Source: Stenogyne calaminthoides | Taxonomy: Eukaryota > Streptophyta > Magnoliopsida > Lamiales > Lamiaceae | Assembly (NCBI GenBank): GCA_037126765.1 | Contig: JBBCBC010000025.1 | Span: 14,378,175 to 14,442,174, forward strand | DNA: 64,000 nucleotides | Direction of reading: 5' to 3' | Shown here: positions 21,513 to 32,602 of the stretch, in pieces | Position numbering within the stretch: the first letter of the stretch is position 1 | Layout: every line of letters begins with the position of its first letter | Program-made: the position numbers and the translations under genes | The notes under the pieces: generated by a model | What the model saw: the letters and a program-made list of their open reading frames with translations, nothing else | Told to the model about the DNA's origin: nothing | Databases searched by the model: none

Positions 21513-23520
21513 TGTCACATCCCAATTTTTCCGAACTCTTAAAGGAAAATTAAGTAGACAAAAAATCAAAATTTTCATAAGCTAAATAAAATAATGCACT
21601 TTAAATTTTCCAATGTTTGCAGCGAAAACAATTACATTCAAAACATTTTCAAAGAAGATAATTTAACCATTAGAAAATCTGATAAACTGTCTCAGTGCTA
21701 AATATGAACCTTCAAAATAAAATAAAGTAATCCAATACTACTAAGAATACCGTCAAACTAAATCCTCAATATTCAAATGAAATAAGAGTTATGCAATGAA
21801 ATAATGTGCTTAAGAAAATGATAAATGATGTCTCGAGGCAATCCACCGGCCCTCCACCGCACTCCATAATCACTCTGCAAAATGTTAAGGATTGGGATGA
21901 GCAAAACAACTAGCTCAGTGGGATTCCTCACAATGTTATAATCAAATATAGCACATAAATAAAATCATAAACTCACATAGCATGCATCATAATCAATATA
22001 ACGAGTCAAAGATCTTTTCCATCCTGAGTCGTATTGGTCTATCTGTATAAGGTGGAGTTGCCCCCAAGGATCTTTTCCATCCTGGACCGAAGTCCCCGCA
22101 AGTTACAACAATCTTTTCCATCGAGTAACCAAATAATATAACATTCCACGTAAATCATGTAGCAAGCAACAATTAAATTCACATGAATATTAAAAAATAA
22201 CAAAGCAAGTAAAAATCCCACCTTAAGTCTTGATTAACTTCGTAAACACGTAAATTGGCTTAAGGCGTAAAATCTTCGTCACCTAAAAATAATTAAATAA
22301 AAAAAATCTTAGAATTATTTCTGATTAATAAATATTAAAGATTTAGTATCTTAATGGCTTCATTAAGTTATAACGATGCATGGAGATATAGTTGAGGAGA
22401 GAAATTCTCGGCACAACTAGTTAACACAATTAATCAAAATCAAGTTTTCTATAAAAAGAACCATAACTGCTTTTTCTTAAAATTTTGGGGTTATAAATGA
22501 ATTGGCAGTAAAAGCATTATGCCCATGCAATGGTTTTGGCAACTTGATACGGCACTCATGGAATTAATTTGATCATTAAAAATAAAATAATGACGAAGCC
22601 CTTTAGTCTAAGTAATATACGTAGTGCACTAGTGTTTCGAAAATTACATTAAGCATCAGACCAAAATATTTGAGCTTCATTAAAATTAAATTAAACCAAT
22701 AAAATTGCAGGCTCTATCTTTGAAATCAAAACAAGTTTATTCCTGACCACTCGGCTAGAAATAAAGAGTGCAAAGATATAAAAATTTCTTTTAAACATGC
22801 TGTTGTCGAAGAGAAAACATGGTATTTTAAAATATTTCATAAAACGTAAAAGTAACAAATACTAGAATAGGGAAAGGAGTTTTATACAGATTACGAGAGG
22901 GGAATGTCTACAGGTTCAGTCTGACTTGATTCCCCGCTGAGAACAACAATAATCCAGGCGTTGTAACGGGATGATGATTATTGTTTTTATTTTTGAAATT
23001 TGACTGCTACGAAGAACAATATAGGTGTGTACAGATGTGAGATATTACTGAAGCGTGAGAGGTAGTGTTTTCTGTGATTAAACATGAGAAGTGGCCGAGT
23101 ATAAAATAGGATGAGAGAGTAAAAATCAGTTGCGATTTTTGGGCTTAGAGTTAGATGAAGTCCTCAACTTTCTACGTGGGTTTAAACGTTTAAAAGATAG
23201 TTTTCCAAAACAAACCTAGAGAATTTTTTTTGGGGCCAAAACTTATCTAAGCATTTTATTATTTTAAATAAAAGAAAAGAAAATAATTGAATAAATAGAA
23301 AGTATATATGCAAAAACTTTTAAGCTTAGCCATGTACATATCTAGAAAAGTTGTGTATATAAATATTTTATTATTCAAAAAGTTTTTATTTATTTAATCT
23401 AAAATAACATAATATATATGTGACATACATATTTGATTTTTATTTTTATTCTTTTAACCAATATAATTTATATATTTCTTTTTAATAACTTATGGTGATT
23501 GAAAAATTTTGGGTGTTACA
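21513..23520 (-). mobile_element. solo LTR of a Ty3/gypsy element, Tekay/Del-like (2008 bp)
   Basis: Plus strand begins TGTCACATCCC and ends GGGTGTTACA. On minus it starts TGTAACACCC, the common start of Tekay/Del chromovirus LTRs. The internal ACAACTAGCTCAGTGGGATT (about 21905-21925) is also common in that group. 5-bp ATTTA duplications flank it and no coding region is inside. Lineage assignment is from recognition of these words only. Confidence 0.8.
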
Positions 23521-23645
23521 ATTTAGTACTGAAGAATTTATCCTCTTGTAGGTCCTATTCAGCTCATCATAATGCACGAGAGGGATAGAGAGAGAAAAAG
23601 AGAGGGCGAGTAAACTCAAGCGTACCTCTGAAAAGAAAATACAAA

Positions 23646-23656
23646 CCTATTTATAG
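23646..23656 (-). promoter_or_regulatory. TATA box of pararetroviral transcript
   Basis: Plus CCTATTTATAG, minus CTATAAATAGG, lies about 210 bp downstream of the end of the last viral ORF. That is where caulimovirids place the pregenomic RNA promoter. The integrated copy ends about 70 bp further on, so the transcript leader is cut short. Confidence 0.6.
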
Positions 23657-23866
23657 ATGAAAGAGCCGGACATCAAACCCCGAATTTCAAAATAAAAAAG
23701 AAATAGTGCAAAAAAAAACAAAGCCAAAAAAACAAAAAAAAAAATTGAATAGTAATTACTATTCATCAACAGTACTTTGTCTGTAAAGTGACGCATGCAA
23801 TGACTAATTTTATTCGCTGTTTATCTGTAATCATATCTTGCATCATATGATTATATCTTTAAGCCT

Positions 23867-25540
23867 TTAAATCGCCAGTAAATAGGCTTGCTTCCTTAGG
23901 AGCATCAAAGTCTCCTTAAATCTTGCTAATTGTTGACGATTATTAAACCATCCTTCATTTCTTCCAATTGAGGCTTCAATCCATGGAATCCATTCTTCCA
24001 AAACTCTGATTTTTTTTTGAAGAATCTTGAGATAATTTTTATCTTTGATAATATTATTATTATTATCAATAAGAATATCAAAAGGAGTTCTCCAAATATT
24101 GTAATGTAAAACTCCTGTATCATTCAAGAGGTAAAATAATCTGGAACGAATTATTCCATGACTAATATCCCATCCTTCACTTGTGACGGATGTAAAGAAA
24201 CCATGTGGGTATGATCCTTCCATAATTATTTTTTATCTTTAACTCTCTCTTTAAGAGAGTGCTTGAACAAGTCAAAGCTTTAGTGTAAAGAAAGATCTTG
24301 GCAATCTTCGTTTGGATCCTGAGCGTCCTGAAGATCAGAACCAGATAACATGGAAGCATCAAATTTTGAATTTGAAAAATCAATATCTCCCAATAGATCA
24401 TTTTTTATTAGATCCATATATTGATCAATTATTTTCTCTTTAGAGAGAATACCTAAATACTTCTTGGAGTATTCAGAAAAAGAAGCAATGGTATTAGGAG
24501 CATGGTCCTTAATACTTTTCTTGTAAAAATCCATTTTGGATTTAATCCTATCAATGTTTTCTTGAATAGGAAGTTCATCGGAACCTGGTGTAAGGACATT
24601 GAGATTATTCCAAAATCTAGTGGAACAAATCCTCCATAAACAAGGAATACCAGTTTCAGTATAACCAAAATTTGGTCTCCATTTCCAGACCCATGGGAGT
24701 CCTGAATCAATAAAAAAACATACAAATGGTTTTACCACTTGTACTATGAGATTTGAGAGAAGAGGATACTATAGAGTATTCTTCTAAGAGAGGTTTGACC
24801 TCTTCTGGCAAAATATTTGCCATGGCACCAAAAATCTCCCACCAGGAGAAAAACCAGTTAGGAATTTGATTCCTTCCAATATTATCACATAATTTAATCA
24901 ACCAAGTATGAGAATGCTTGGTATTGTGATAAAATAGAGTCTTATAAAAACTCTCAAGGTAATCCCAGTAATTGTACTGGTAAGTGATTTTGTTGACTTC
25001 ATTCAACATCTTCTTTTCAGATAAAGGAGAAATACCCCATTCTTGGATGGAGATGATCTTTTTGATAATGAACTTGAAGTAATTAATACTATTACCCTTT
25101 GGTGGAAAATGTTGGATTTCCACACTGCCAAGACTAATGATGATGTTTTCATAGAAACCTCTAGTCTTGTAAGATTCAACAGTCCATCCACAATTCGGGA
25201 TGTATTTTTCCATAAGAATCCATGGAGATTCTTTGAACTTTTCGTCATCATCTTCAATATGAAGAATTAATTCTCTCTTTGGAGAATCAAAGTAGGTGTA
25301 CTCTTTCTGAATAGCTGAAACATATGATGCTTCATCATCTGGTTTTGAGGAATTGTCCCCAACTAGGATGTTTTTACTACGCTGTCTGAGGAATTCTTGA
25401 AATTCCTTTTGTTCTTTTGAAGAAGAACCAACACCAGAAATATTCTGATTATAAAGGGATTTCTTCCCTTGTTGTAAAATAGGAGGTCCTCTGCCTCATC
25501 TTCCTCTATGAGAGGAATAAGGACTTCTTCCAGACTATCT
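23867..25540 (-). pseudogene. second ORF of the caulimovirid, function unknown (broken into pieces)
   Basis: Lies directly downstream of the RNase H end. Pieces on minus are 24707-25260 plus upstream sequence to about 25500 (PWILMEKYIPNCGW, EWGISPLSEKKM, NYWDYLESFYKTL, FSWWEIFGAMANILP), 24280-24738 (GLPWVWKWRPNFGYTETG, CLWRICSTRFWNNL, charged helix) and 23867-24223 (GYxI-like HGIIRSRLFYLL, WIPWIEASIGRNEGW, end at QAYLLAI). Frame changes occur near 24720 and 24230. I do not recognise a domain. Florendoviruses have a second ORF of unknown role at this place, which is the basis of the call. Confidence 0.65.
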
Positions 25541-25544
25541 CATA

Positions 25545-26813
25545 ACTGTCATGAAGAAATAAATTCACGAGTTAAAAAATCTAGAAGATGATTATCTTTC
25601 CCTTGCTTATGGATATGTTAAAATCAAAATAAGCAAGATGTGATTGCCATCGGGCAAACATTTGCTTTGAAACATTATGTTCAAAGTCTTTGAAGAGCAT
25701 AAATGTAGCAGCTTTACAATCAATATAAATTGTAAATTTTTTATTATATAAATCATCCTGGAATTTGAGAACACATTTAACAATAGATAAAATTTCTTTA
25801 GCAGTGGCATAATAATTCTTCTGACTATTATTCCATTTACCAGAATAGAATCTAATAATGTAATCCTTTTTATTATCAAGATTAATTTGCTTTAGAATAC
25901 CACCATATCCCAAATCTGAGGCATCAATTTCAACAATTTTTTCCCATGAGGGATTAGCAAGCATAAGACAAGGAATATTCTTAACCTTTTCTTTAATTTT
26001 AATATCAACCTTAGTATGATTATCATTCCAAGGAGAATGATTCTTCTTAAGCCTATCATATAAGATAGCGGAATCTTCAGCAAGATTTTTAATATAAGAA
26101 GACACATAATTAAGACTTCCTAAAAATCTTTGTAACTGAGTTTTATCAGTTATAATATCAAGAAATTTATTACCAAATTCAATACTTCGTTGAATAGGAA
26201 TAATATTACCTTTGTCAATTATATGACCAAGAAATTTAACTTTAGTTTGGAATAAAATCATTTTAGGTTTTGAAATAACTAAACCATTTTTAATGACTAA
26301 GTTTTTAAACATCTCAAGGTGTTTAAAATGTATTTCAATATCTTTAGAAAATACAAGGATGTCATCAATATAGACAATAATAAAGTTACTATAAGGATTA
26401 AAAATGTCATTCATAATTTGCTGAAATTCTGAAGGAGCATTCTTAAGACCAAAAGGCATAACAGTCCATTATTAATGACCAAATGGAACATTAAAGACAG
26501 TTTTATACCTATCAGGTTGATTGATCTGAATTTGCCAAAAGCCTGATTTTAAATCAAATTTAGAGAAGACAAGTGCATTGACTAATCTATCAAGAAGATC
26601 TTTTTTATTAGGAATATGATGTCTAATCCATTTTAAAACCTTATTATGAGGTTTATAATTAATAACTAATCTAGGAACTCTGCGTTCCTGTTCAGAATGC
26701 TTATTAACATAGAAAGCAGTACAAGACCAAGGAGATTTAGAAGGAGTAATAAGCTTCTTCTGTAATAAGGAAGATATTTCCTTTTTGCATAACTCTAAAT
26801 ATTCAGAGTTCAT
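25545..26813 (-). pseudogene. caulimovirid reverse transcriptase and RNase H
   Basis: Replicates the viral genome from RNA. The RT fingers and palm (26472-26813) show PWSCTAFYVNK, RLVINYKPHN and FSKFDLKSGFWQIQI. Two adjacent in-frame stop codons at 26469-26474 interrupt just before MPFGLKNAPSEFQQIM. The catalytic box YIDDILVFSK (about 26365-26395) is intact. RNase H follows: VEIDASDLGYGGILKQ, NYYATAKEILSIV and TIYIDCKAA. A frameshift at about 25580 precedes the family ending DFLTREF (about 25555-25580). The domains are the best conserved part of this insertion, but the stops make it non-functional. Confidence 0.92.
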
Positions 26814-27733
26814 CTGACAAGGTCTAGACTTAGTCGGAATTTTATTATCTTGAAATCTTCCTCATAAGGAAGAGAAACTATATGTTTCTTTCTATCCCAA
26901 AAAGCATCAGGAAAATCATTACAAATTCCAATATAAAATTTGTTATTTAAAAATTTGATTTTATCCTGAAGCTTAAGATTCTTTAATCTATCATTAATAG
27001 TAATAGAATTAAGCTCATCTTTAAGAAAATTGATTTGATAATTTTTATTGTTAATTTGATCTTGAATCAAATTAAGAACCTTATGAATAGGTTTAGTAAT
27101 AAACTTAAAAGTAATAGATTTACCATTATAGGTACCTGTAATTCCTCCTTCACTAACAAAAGTAAGAGGATATATTTTAAATAAAAAAGGAAGACCAATA
27201 ATCATTTGACTAGTAATGTCTTCAGCAATAAGAAAGTCATTGGAAATACAACAACCATCAACACAAATATAAACATTTTTGAGTTTGTAATTAATCTTTA
27301 AAGAACCTCCACCTGCATGAGAAAGGGAGTGAGTAGTTTTTTCAAATAACTTAGTAGGAATTATTCCTAGCTGTATGACACTATCAATCACAGCGATGAA
27401 ATCTTTCTTATAGGAGTTATTTATAAGAAGAGAAATCTTAGTATACCATTTTTGGGATATAATCATATTAATAGTAGATAAATGATTTTTATCAATATTA
27501 ATATTATGACTATTATAAAAAAATTGTGAAAGAGCATTAGAGCTGGTTTCACCATCATCAATTTTTCCTTTACCTTTCTCAATTAAGGAAAGACGAACAG
27601 AAAGATCAGAATTCTGATTTTGAAGAATCTTAACATCAGTTTTAAGATTATTAATCTCATGAACTAAATCATTTATAGTTACATGATTATTTTTAATATT
27701 CTGAAGGTGAAGAAGTTTTTCTAATTCACCCAA
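26810..27733 (-). pseudogene. caulimovirid aspartic protease region, catalytic glycine lost
   Basis: An N-terminal coiled-coil-like part (EKLLHLQNIKNNHVTIND, NNLKTDVKILQNQN) is followed by a retropepsin-like domain: FIAVIDSVIQLGIIPTKLFE, HSLSHAGGGSLKINY, then IIGLPFLFKIYPL, and a glycine-rich flap end. The active-site triad should be D-S/T-G; here it reads D-S-V, and the residues after it are shortened. The frame is otherwise open for about 300 codons and leads into the RT frame with a shift at about 26812. Confidence 0.85.
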
Positions 27734-27833
27734 ATTATAATAATTACTATCAATCTTATTAGAAAGACTAGTTTTATTATTATCCTCATTTTTATAAGAG
27801 GAATCATGTAATTGCTCAATAATTTTGTCTCTT

Positions 27834-29250
27834 TAGTCAGAATCTTTAATCTATTTAAGAAATTCTAAAATATTATTATTAGTCAAGACACTAATATTCA
27901 TATCTTGAAATTGACTCATGAGTTTATAAAACTCATTATCAGTATTATTAGTATTATCAGTATTACTGATACAGTTAAGACAAGTTTTTTCAAGCATACA
28001 ATCATTGCATTTTTCCTTGTCAGACTTAACAGAGTCTTCATCATTAGATGTAGATTCAATAGAAGAGCATTCATTATAAGATTTTTCTGATTCTGAATCA
28101 CTATTAGGATTCATAACAATTTTAAAAAAGAGTTTCTTTGAGCTCTTCATTAATATCAAGATTTTTAATATTGTCTTTAACATAGCACTGATTAGCATAA
28201 TGACCAAACTTATTACATTTTTTACAAATAATTGTATTATATTTTTTCCTTTTAAAAGATTTTTTTTATTTTTATCATTTTCATGATTTTTTTTCTTTAT
28301 GCTTATTAGAAGAATGATGTTTTCTTCTTTTATAAGTAGATTTTTGTTTAAAATCTCTTTTATTAGTTTTAGACAAACTATTTTTAGAATTAGGATTATC
28401 TAATCCAAATTGATCACAAAATTGACCTAATTGTTTTCTTTCCATAAGATTGTTTTTTTAATTTTATTTTTTAATTTGAGTTCATTACAAAGATTTAATC
28501 CTTCCTGAACACAAATACTAATGATTTGGCCAAAAGTATAAGACTCATAATTAATAGAATTAGAGTATTTTCTAATAAATTTTTTAACTCTTTCAGCAAA
28601 TAAAAAAGGAATACCATCAACAAATTTATTCTTCCAAATATCCTGATTACAATCAGGAATCTCATAAATACGAGACAAGAAAGTATCTTTGTACTATCTG
28701 AAATCAGTAAGAGTTTTACACTTCATATTTAAAAGAAGAGTTCTAGTATTTTCATATTTATTGGTATATTGACCAGTAACATGATCCAAAATAGTAAGAA
28801 TCAAAGAATAAACAACATTAGTTTTAGTCTCACCATTTTCAACTTTAATAGAATAAATTTTTTTAATTTTTATTATGGGGAGTTAAATAATTTTCCCATC
28901 AACCTTTAAGTTGACCAGTAAAACCGACAGTAATAGCCTGTGCAGTATTAAAATCATTATTACCACTAGTTCTACAAGTAGAACTATACATAAGCATACA
29001 ATGACATTGAGTGAAAATATGATTATCACTCCCACCATCAATATTCCATTCATAAATACCTTTACCAGAATAAGAATTACTGAAAAAGTTTTTATGTTCT
29101 TCATTAAGAACATCCATAGGAGTAGGTCTCTTATAATAGTAAGTAGACATGGTAGGCCTATCAGCCCATTTCATTTTATTAATACTATCAGTATTACTTG
29201 AACTACAAATATTTTGGGGTCGAGTAACGAGACTTTCATCTAAGTCGAAA
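27834..29250 (-). pseudogene. caulimovirid coat protein with zinc knuckle (broken)
   Basis: Capsid/nucleocapsid. The N-terminal half (28899-29200) reads MSTYYYKRPTPMDVLNEEH, KGIYEWNIDGGSDNHIF and ITVGFTGQLKG. The middle (28427-28678) reads IPDCNQDIWKNKFVDGIPFL and ERVKKFIRKY. A CCHC knuckle at 28185-28226 reads CKKCNKFGHYANQC. A serine- and acid-rich tail with more cysteines (27851-28130) follows. Frames change near 28900, 28690 and 28240. The knuckle is intact and typical of caulimovirid RNA-binding coat proteins. Confidence 0.85.
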
Positions 29251-29253
29251 TAT

Positions 29254-30373
29254 TTAAGTTACCAAATTTTTCATTAATGATCTTTTCAAGATCAGAGACA
29301 CAGAAGCTTCAGATTTAAAATCTTTTATCTCAATAGGAGACTGAATAGAAGAAGCAGTCTTAATAATAACATTATTATTAATATTATCATTATTTTCAAA
29401 TTTGTTCTGAGAATCAATTTTAGAGATGATTTTATCAACTTTATCATGTAAAGAAATAATTTCTTCTCCAATAATAGAAAGATAAAGATTACAAAAGTTA
29501 TTTTGTTCAATCATTTGATTGACATGTTTAACAGTAATTTGTAAGACATCATTTTCAATGATTCTGGAGAATGGAAGAAAATTAAATATTCTACCATTTT
29601 TCTCAATTTGAAAAGGAACATGAGGAGGATAAACACATTTTTGTATTCCTCCAGACATTATTTTATAATCACGTTCAATAACTGAAATATAGTTAATATA
29701 AAAGGTTTTAATAAACCAAGGAACATAATAAGTAATTTCATTATGCTTTTCACAGAATTTATAAAAACGGTTAACAAAGTAATCTAAATCATCTTTTGAA
29801 AATGACTTAAAATACCAAATTCTGAAATTATCCCATTTAGGATTATTAAACTCATCATTAATATGAGCTCTCGTTGAGGAACCTTTAGAAATATCTAAAA
29901 AGTTTGTAAAATCCATAAAATTACATTTTAAAGTTACAATCCGAAATTGTTTCGGGATCAAATCCATCTTTGTGGATAATATTATTTTCATTAATAATTA
30001 TTTTCTCATTATTATAATTATTAGTTTTACAATAAGTATTTTCTCTATAAGAGGAAGTAGAAGCTCTAGATTCAGAAGGTAATTCTACCTCATAATCCAA
30101 AGGAGATATGAAAGAATGACTAGACATTGATCTAGAATAAGAAGTCGAATGTCTTTTTTGATTATTTTGAAAACCAATACTAATTATACCATGATTACTT
30201 TGAGTAATATGTTTAAAATCACTATTAACAATAGGAATTTTAGGAATAGATTGTTCTATAATCCAATTTTCAAGAAAAACAATTCCTTCCCACTTAATGG
30301 ATCTTCTGGTAGTAATGTTTGATTTACCAAAATTTGTTTCAATAAGAATAGTCTCATTATTATCTTTTTTCAA
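29254..30373 (-). pseudogene. caulimovirid polyprotein region between movement and coat proteins
   Basis: Two overlapping minus frames, 29921-30373 and 29254-29991. The first holds IKWEGIVFLENWIIEQSIP and a serine/arginine-rich stretch. The second holds PKWDNFRIWYFKSF, DYFVNRFYKFCEKHNEI, FKTFYINYIS-like and a helix EEIISLHDKVDKIISKI that could form a coiled coil. It is probably the C-terminal part of the movement protein and a linker. The switch at 30361-30372 falls in a run of A, so a small slippage indel explains the break. Confidence 0.65.
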
Positions 30374-30968
30374 TTCTTTTACACATAGGATTTAGTGTAA
30401 ATAAAGGTTTATAATAAATACGATAACAAATACACATAACTTCAGTACCTTGTATGTAATTATAACCATGGGTTTTAACATTTAATGTTAAAGCTTCAAG
30501 AATATTACTATCAAATAAAGATAGAGATAAATTAGGATAGACGTCAAAATAGACAGGTCCTAATGCCAAACTAGACTCTATAATTCCCATTAGGGATTGT
30601 GTCCAGTTAAGGTTTCTACCATCTCTAAGAGAAGCTAGAAAGCTTTCTGGTAAGCCATTTAAGGTAAGTGGTTTAAAAGCGACCTGAACACATCCAATAT
30701 GTAAGAACTTATGAGTTCTTTTGTAAGGTAAAATATCATTTTTACTAAGTAATTTAATAACCATCTCTTCTTCATGAAGATGTATGGAAGATTCAGTGGT
30801 TTTAACAATTTGTTTAAAACCTAGCTTTTCAAAAGCTCCTAATTTATAAACCATTTTAGGTTCAATTCTAGGAATAGTCCATTTATTTAATAAATCAAGA
30901 TTTTCAGGAATATCGTATTCCTGAGTAATATTGTTCTTGACAGTGTCTTTCAAACGGAACATATTCAT
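30360..30968 (-). pseudogene. caulimovirid movement protein (30K superfamily), N-terminal part
   Basis: Carries virus between plant cells through plasmodesmata. Minus frame with GCVQVAFKPLTLNGLPE, FLASLRDGRNLNW, SLMGIIESSLALGPVYF, DVYPNLSLSLFDSNI and LTLNVKTHGYNYIQGTE fits the 30K-type core in caulimovirids. It begins at MNMFRLKD (30968) and ends by frameshift in a run of A at about 30365. It is the first domain of the polyprotein. Upstream sequence past 30990 no longer looks viral. Confidence 0.85.
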
Positions 30969-30990
30969 AAGAATAAAAAATGTATTGAAT

Positions 30991-31401
30991 CATTACCTGT
31001 ATAACCTAAATATACCCTATTAGTTTTCAAGTATGAAAATGAATTTGATATGCGATTTTGAGGTTGTAAATGGGAACATGCATGTGGCTTGTTTGGTCAA
31101 GTAACTCGTTATTCTGCCTAAAAATCGACTAATTAATCTGGAGAACGAAAAAAGCTAAAAGAATGTAAAGATAAAATGGGGGAGGACAAACTTTAGGAAT
31201 ACTACCAAAAGTTAGATTTTTAATGTTCATAATTTTGTCAATAAAATTTCTCTAGTTAAACGTCATGAAATACTTTTGTCATTAGAGATCTGGTTTTGTT
31301 ATCAAAGATTTTTATCTAGAGAAACTTTAATAACATGATTGTTATATATCATTAAAGATCAATTTTTTTTTTATAATGGAAGACATAATTATATGAGACA
31401 C
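30991..31401. other. AT-rich non-coding DNA
   Basis: No ORF, no border motif and no repeat found by eye. It separates the viral insertion from the inverted-repeat elements. Confidence 0.6.
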
Positions 31402-31560
31402 ATTTGTATGAGACGGTCTCTTATATGAGATGATATTGCTCTTGAATATTTGGGTCATACTTCCCCTTTAAATTATAGTAGGAGCCTCTAAAATTCATGG
31501 GGTCACATGATATAAGCAAATAGGATCCGTCTTATGTATATGAGACCGTCTCATACAAAT
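31402..31560. mobile_element. 159-bp inverted-repeat (MITE-like) element
   Basis: ATTTGTATGAGACGGTCTC (31402-31420) and its exact reverse complement (31542-31560) bound about 120 bp without coding sequence. The GAGACGGTCTC core is itself nearly palindromic. A target duplication was not identified, so it could also be a hairpin remnant of a larger transposon. Confidence 0.65.
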
Positions 31561-31574
31561 TTATGATATTATAT

Positions 31575-31584
31575 TATTATTGAA
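31575..31584. repeat. 10-bp target site duplication
   Basis: TATTATTGAA at 31575-31584 is repeated exactly at 32144-32153 around the next element. Confidence 0.93.
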
Positions 31585-32143
31585 CGGATTTGATCATATA
31601 TGTGGGCACAAACTTATATGTCCATCGCTTATGTGACGCGCCACATATGCAAGGTCCTACCATCATTTAATTAGTTTCTTTAATTAATTAAATTTTCTCA
31701 TTAATTATATAAACCTAAACCCTAAACTATGAACCCTAAACCATGAATCATTCGGGCGGGTGAACCATGAACCACTCGGGCCGGTTTCGGGTTCAGGTCA
31801 GGTTGGGTCCGGGTCGAGTAATTTTTAAAAATATAATTAATAAAATTAATTATATAAACCTAAACCCTAAACTATGAACCCTAAACCATGAACAATTCGG
31901 GCCGGATGAACCATGAACCACTCAGGATGGGTTCAAGTTCGGGTCGGGTTGAGTCCGGGATGGGTAAAAACAATTTAATATAATTAATGAAATTGGATAA
32001 AATATGAAAAATATATAAATGAAAAAAATTGAATTAATTAAATAAATTAATTAAATGATAGCGGTGACCTTGCATATGTAGCGGGCCACATAAGCGGTGG
32101 GCATATAAGTTTGTGCCCACTTGCGGGCATATGATCAAATTCG
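31585..32143. mobile_element. Mutator-like MITE (559 bp) with about 95-bp terminal inverted repeats
   Basis: Left end CGGATTTGATCATAT and right end ATGATCAAATTCG are inverted. The similarity continues inward for about 95 bp (GTGGGCACAAACTTATATG..., CATATGCAAGGTC...ATCATTTAATTA). The perfect 10-bp target duplication and long terminal repeats are the mark of Mutator-like elements. It has no transposase, so it would depend on a copy elsewhere. Inside is a 145-bp direct duplication. Confidence 0.9.
31700..31985. repeat. two tandem copies of a 145-bp unit inside the Mutator-like MITE
   Basis: The unit starts ATTAATTATATAAACCTAAA at 31700 and again at 31845. It contains CCCTAAACTATGAACCC, CCATGAACCACTC and GGGTCCGGGTCGAG-like words. 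Confidence 0.9.
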
Positions 32144-32153
32144 TATTATTGAA

Positions 32154-32602
32154 TACCACAACCGGGATCAAATTAATTGATTAGATTTCTTTAATATATA
32201 GCTGGAATATTTTAAATGCTAGAGGTGTATTTATATTGGGAATTAATGATTAAGTTAATTTGTTGCCTTTTCCAAAATTTCGTCCAAACATGGGATAAAA
32301 CCTTTAATACTACATGCATTAATATTACAAATTAAATTATTATTTTCGCTTAAAATTGGAATTAATTTAAAACTTTGAATAATTGCGAATAAATTTATCA
32401 ATTCAACCTATTCGATTGTGTGATTAAATGTACACACGTATATTCAACTTATGAAATTAGACTCGAAAAGAAAACCAGACACAGAGCTTTTATTTATTTT
32501 TAGATGGACCAAATTACTCGAATTTATGACCTCTCGACATAAATAGTGATGCCTTAATCACCTGACATAGAATTTTATATTAAAAATAGTTATATGACCA
32601 TA
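32154..32602. other. AT-rich non-coding DNA
   Basis: No ORF on either strand above background. If the ORF at 32603-32710 is a first exon, this would be its intron side, but I see no second exon. Confidence 0.5.

Larger units (their letters stand above)
12961..23577 (-). mobile_element. Ty1/copia element A' (Angela-like by inference), decayed, with nested insertions
   Basis: Minus-strand order: 5' LTR (right), GC-rich leader, gag, protease, integrase, RT, RNase H, polypurine tract, 3' LTR (left). LTRs of about 1.8 kb and the integrase signature (LRLDHIN, CESCLGGK, VCGP, GGYEYF) point to the Angela/Tork group; that lineage name is inference. Insertions inside it are the solo LTR 13587-15429, the Stowaway MITE 15945-16132 and the gypsy solo LTR 21513-23520. 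The 5' LTR/leader border, including the primer site, is deleted. Confidence 0.85.
20233..23577 (-). repeat. 5' LTR of A', truncated at both ends and split
   Basis: Matches the A LTR from TTTAAATACAAATTT onward. Its outer terminus is missing because of a deletion at 20225-20235, and it stops at ...CATCATAATGCAC (23577), where caulimovirid DNA begins. The segment 21513-23520 is a foreign gypsy LTR, so the LTR itself is 20233-21512 plus 23521-23577. Confidence 0.85.
23578..30990 (-). mobile_element. endogenous pararetrovirus (Caulimoviridae), florendovirus-like layout, defective
   Basis: About 7.4 kb on minus. The domain order is movement protein, linker, coat protein with zinc knuckle, protease, RT, RNase H, a second ORF, then an intergenic promoter. 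There are no LTRs and no integrase, as expected for a plant pararetrovirus integrated by host repair. One polyprotein-like series plus a second ORF resembles the genus Florendovirus; Petuvirus is the alternative. It is strongly AT-rich. Frameshifts and stops occur in every domain, so it cannot encode a functional virus. The left junction is abrupt in a copia LTR; the right end lies at about 30990. No tRNA-Met primer site was found inside. Confidence 0.9.

Noticed and set aside
27905..29201. Plus-strand ORFs rich in I, T and S within the viral region
   Set aside because: They are the complement of AT-rich viral coding sequence; domains are on minus only.
31710..31880. CCTAAACCCTAAAC words as an interstitial telomere repeat
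   Set aside because: Only one or two imperfect TTTAGGG-type units occur, within a 145-bp duplicated unit of the Mutator-like MITE; there is no array.
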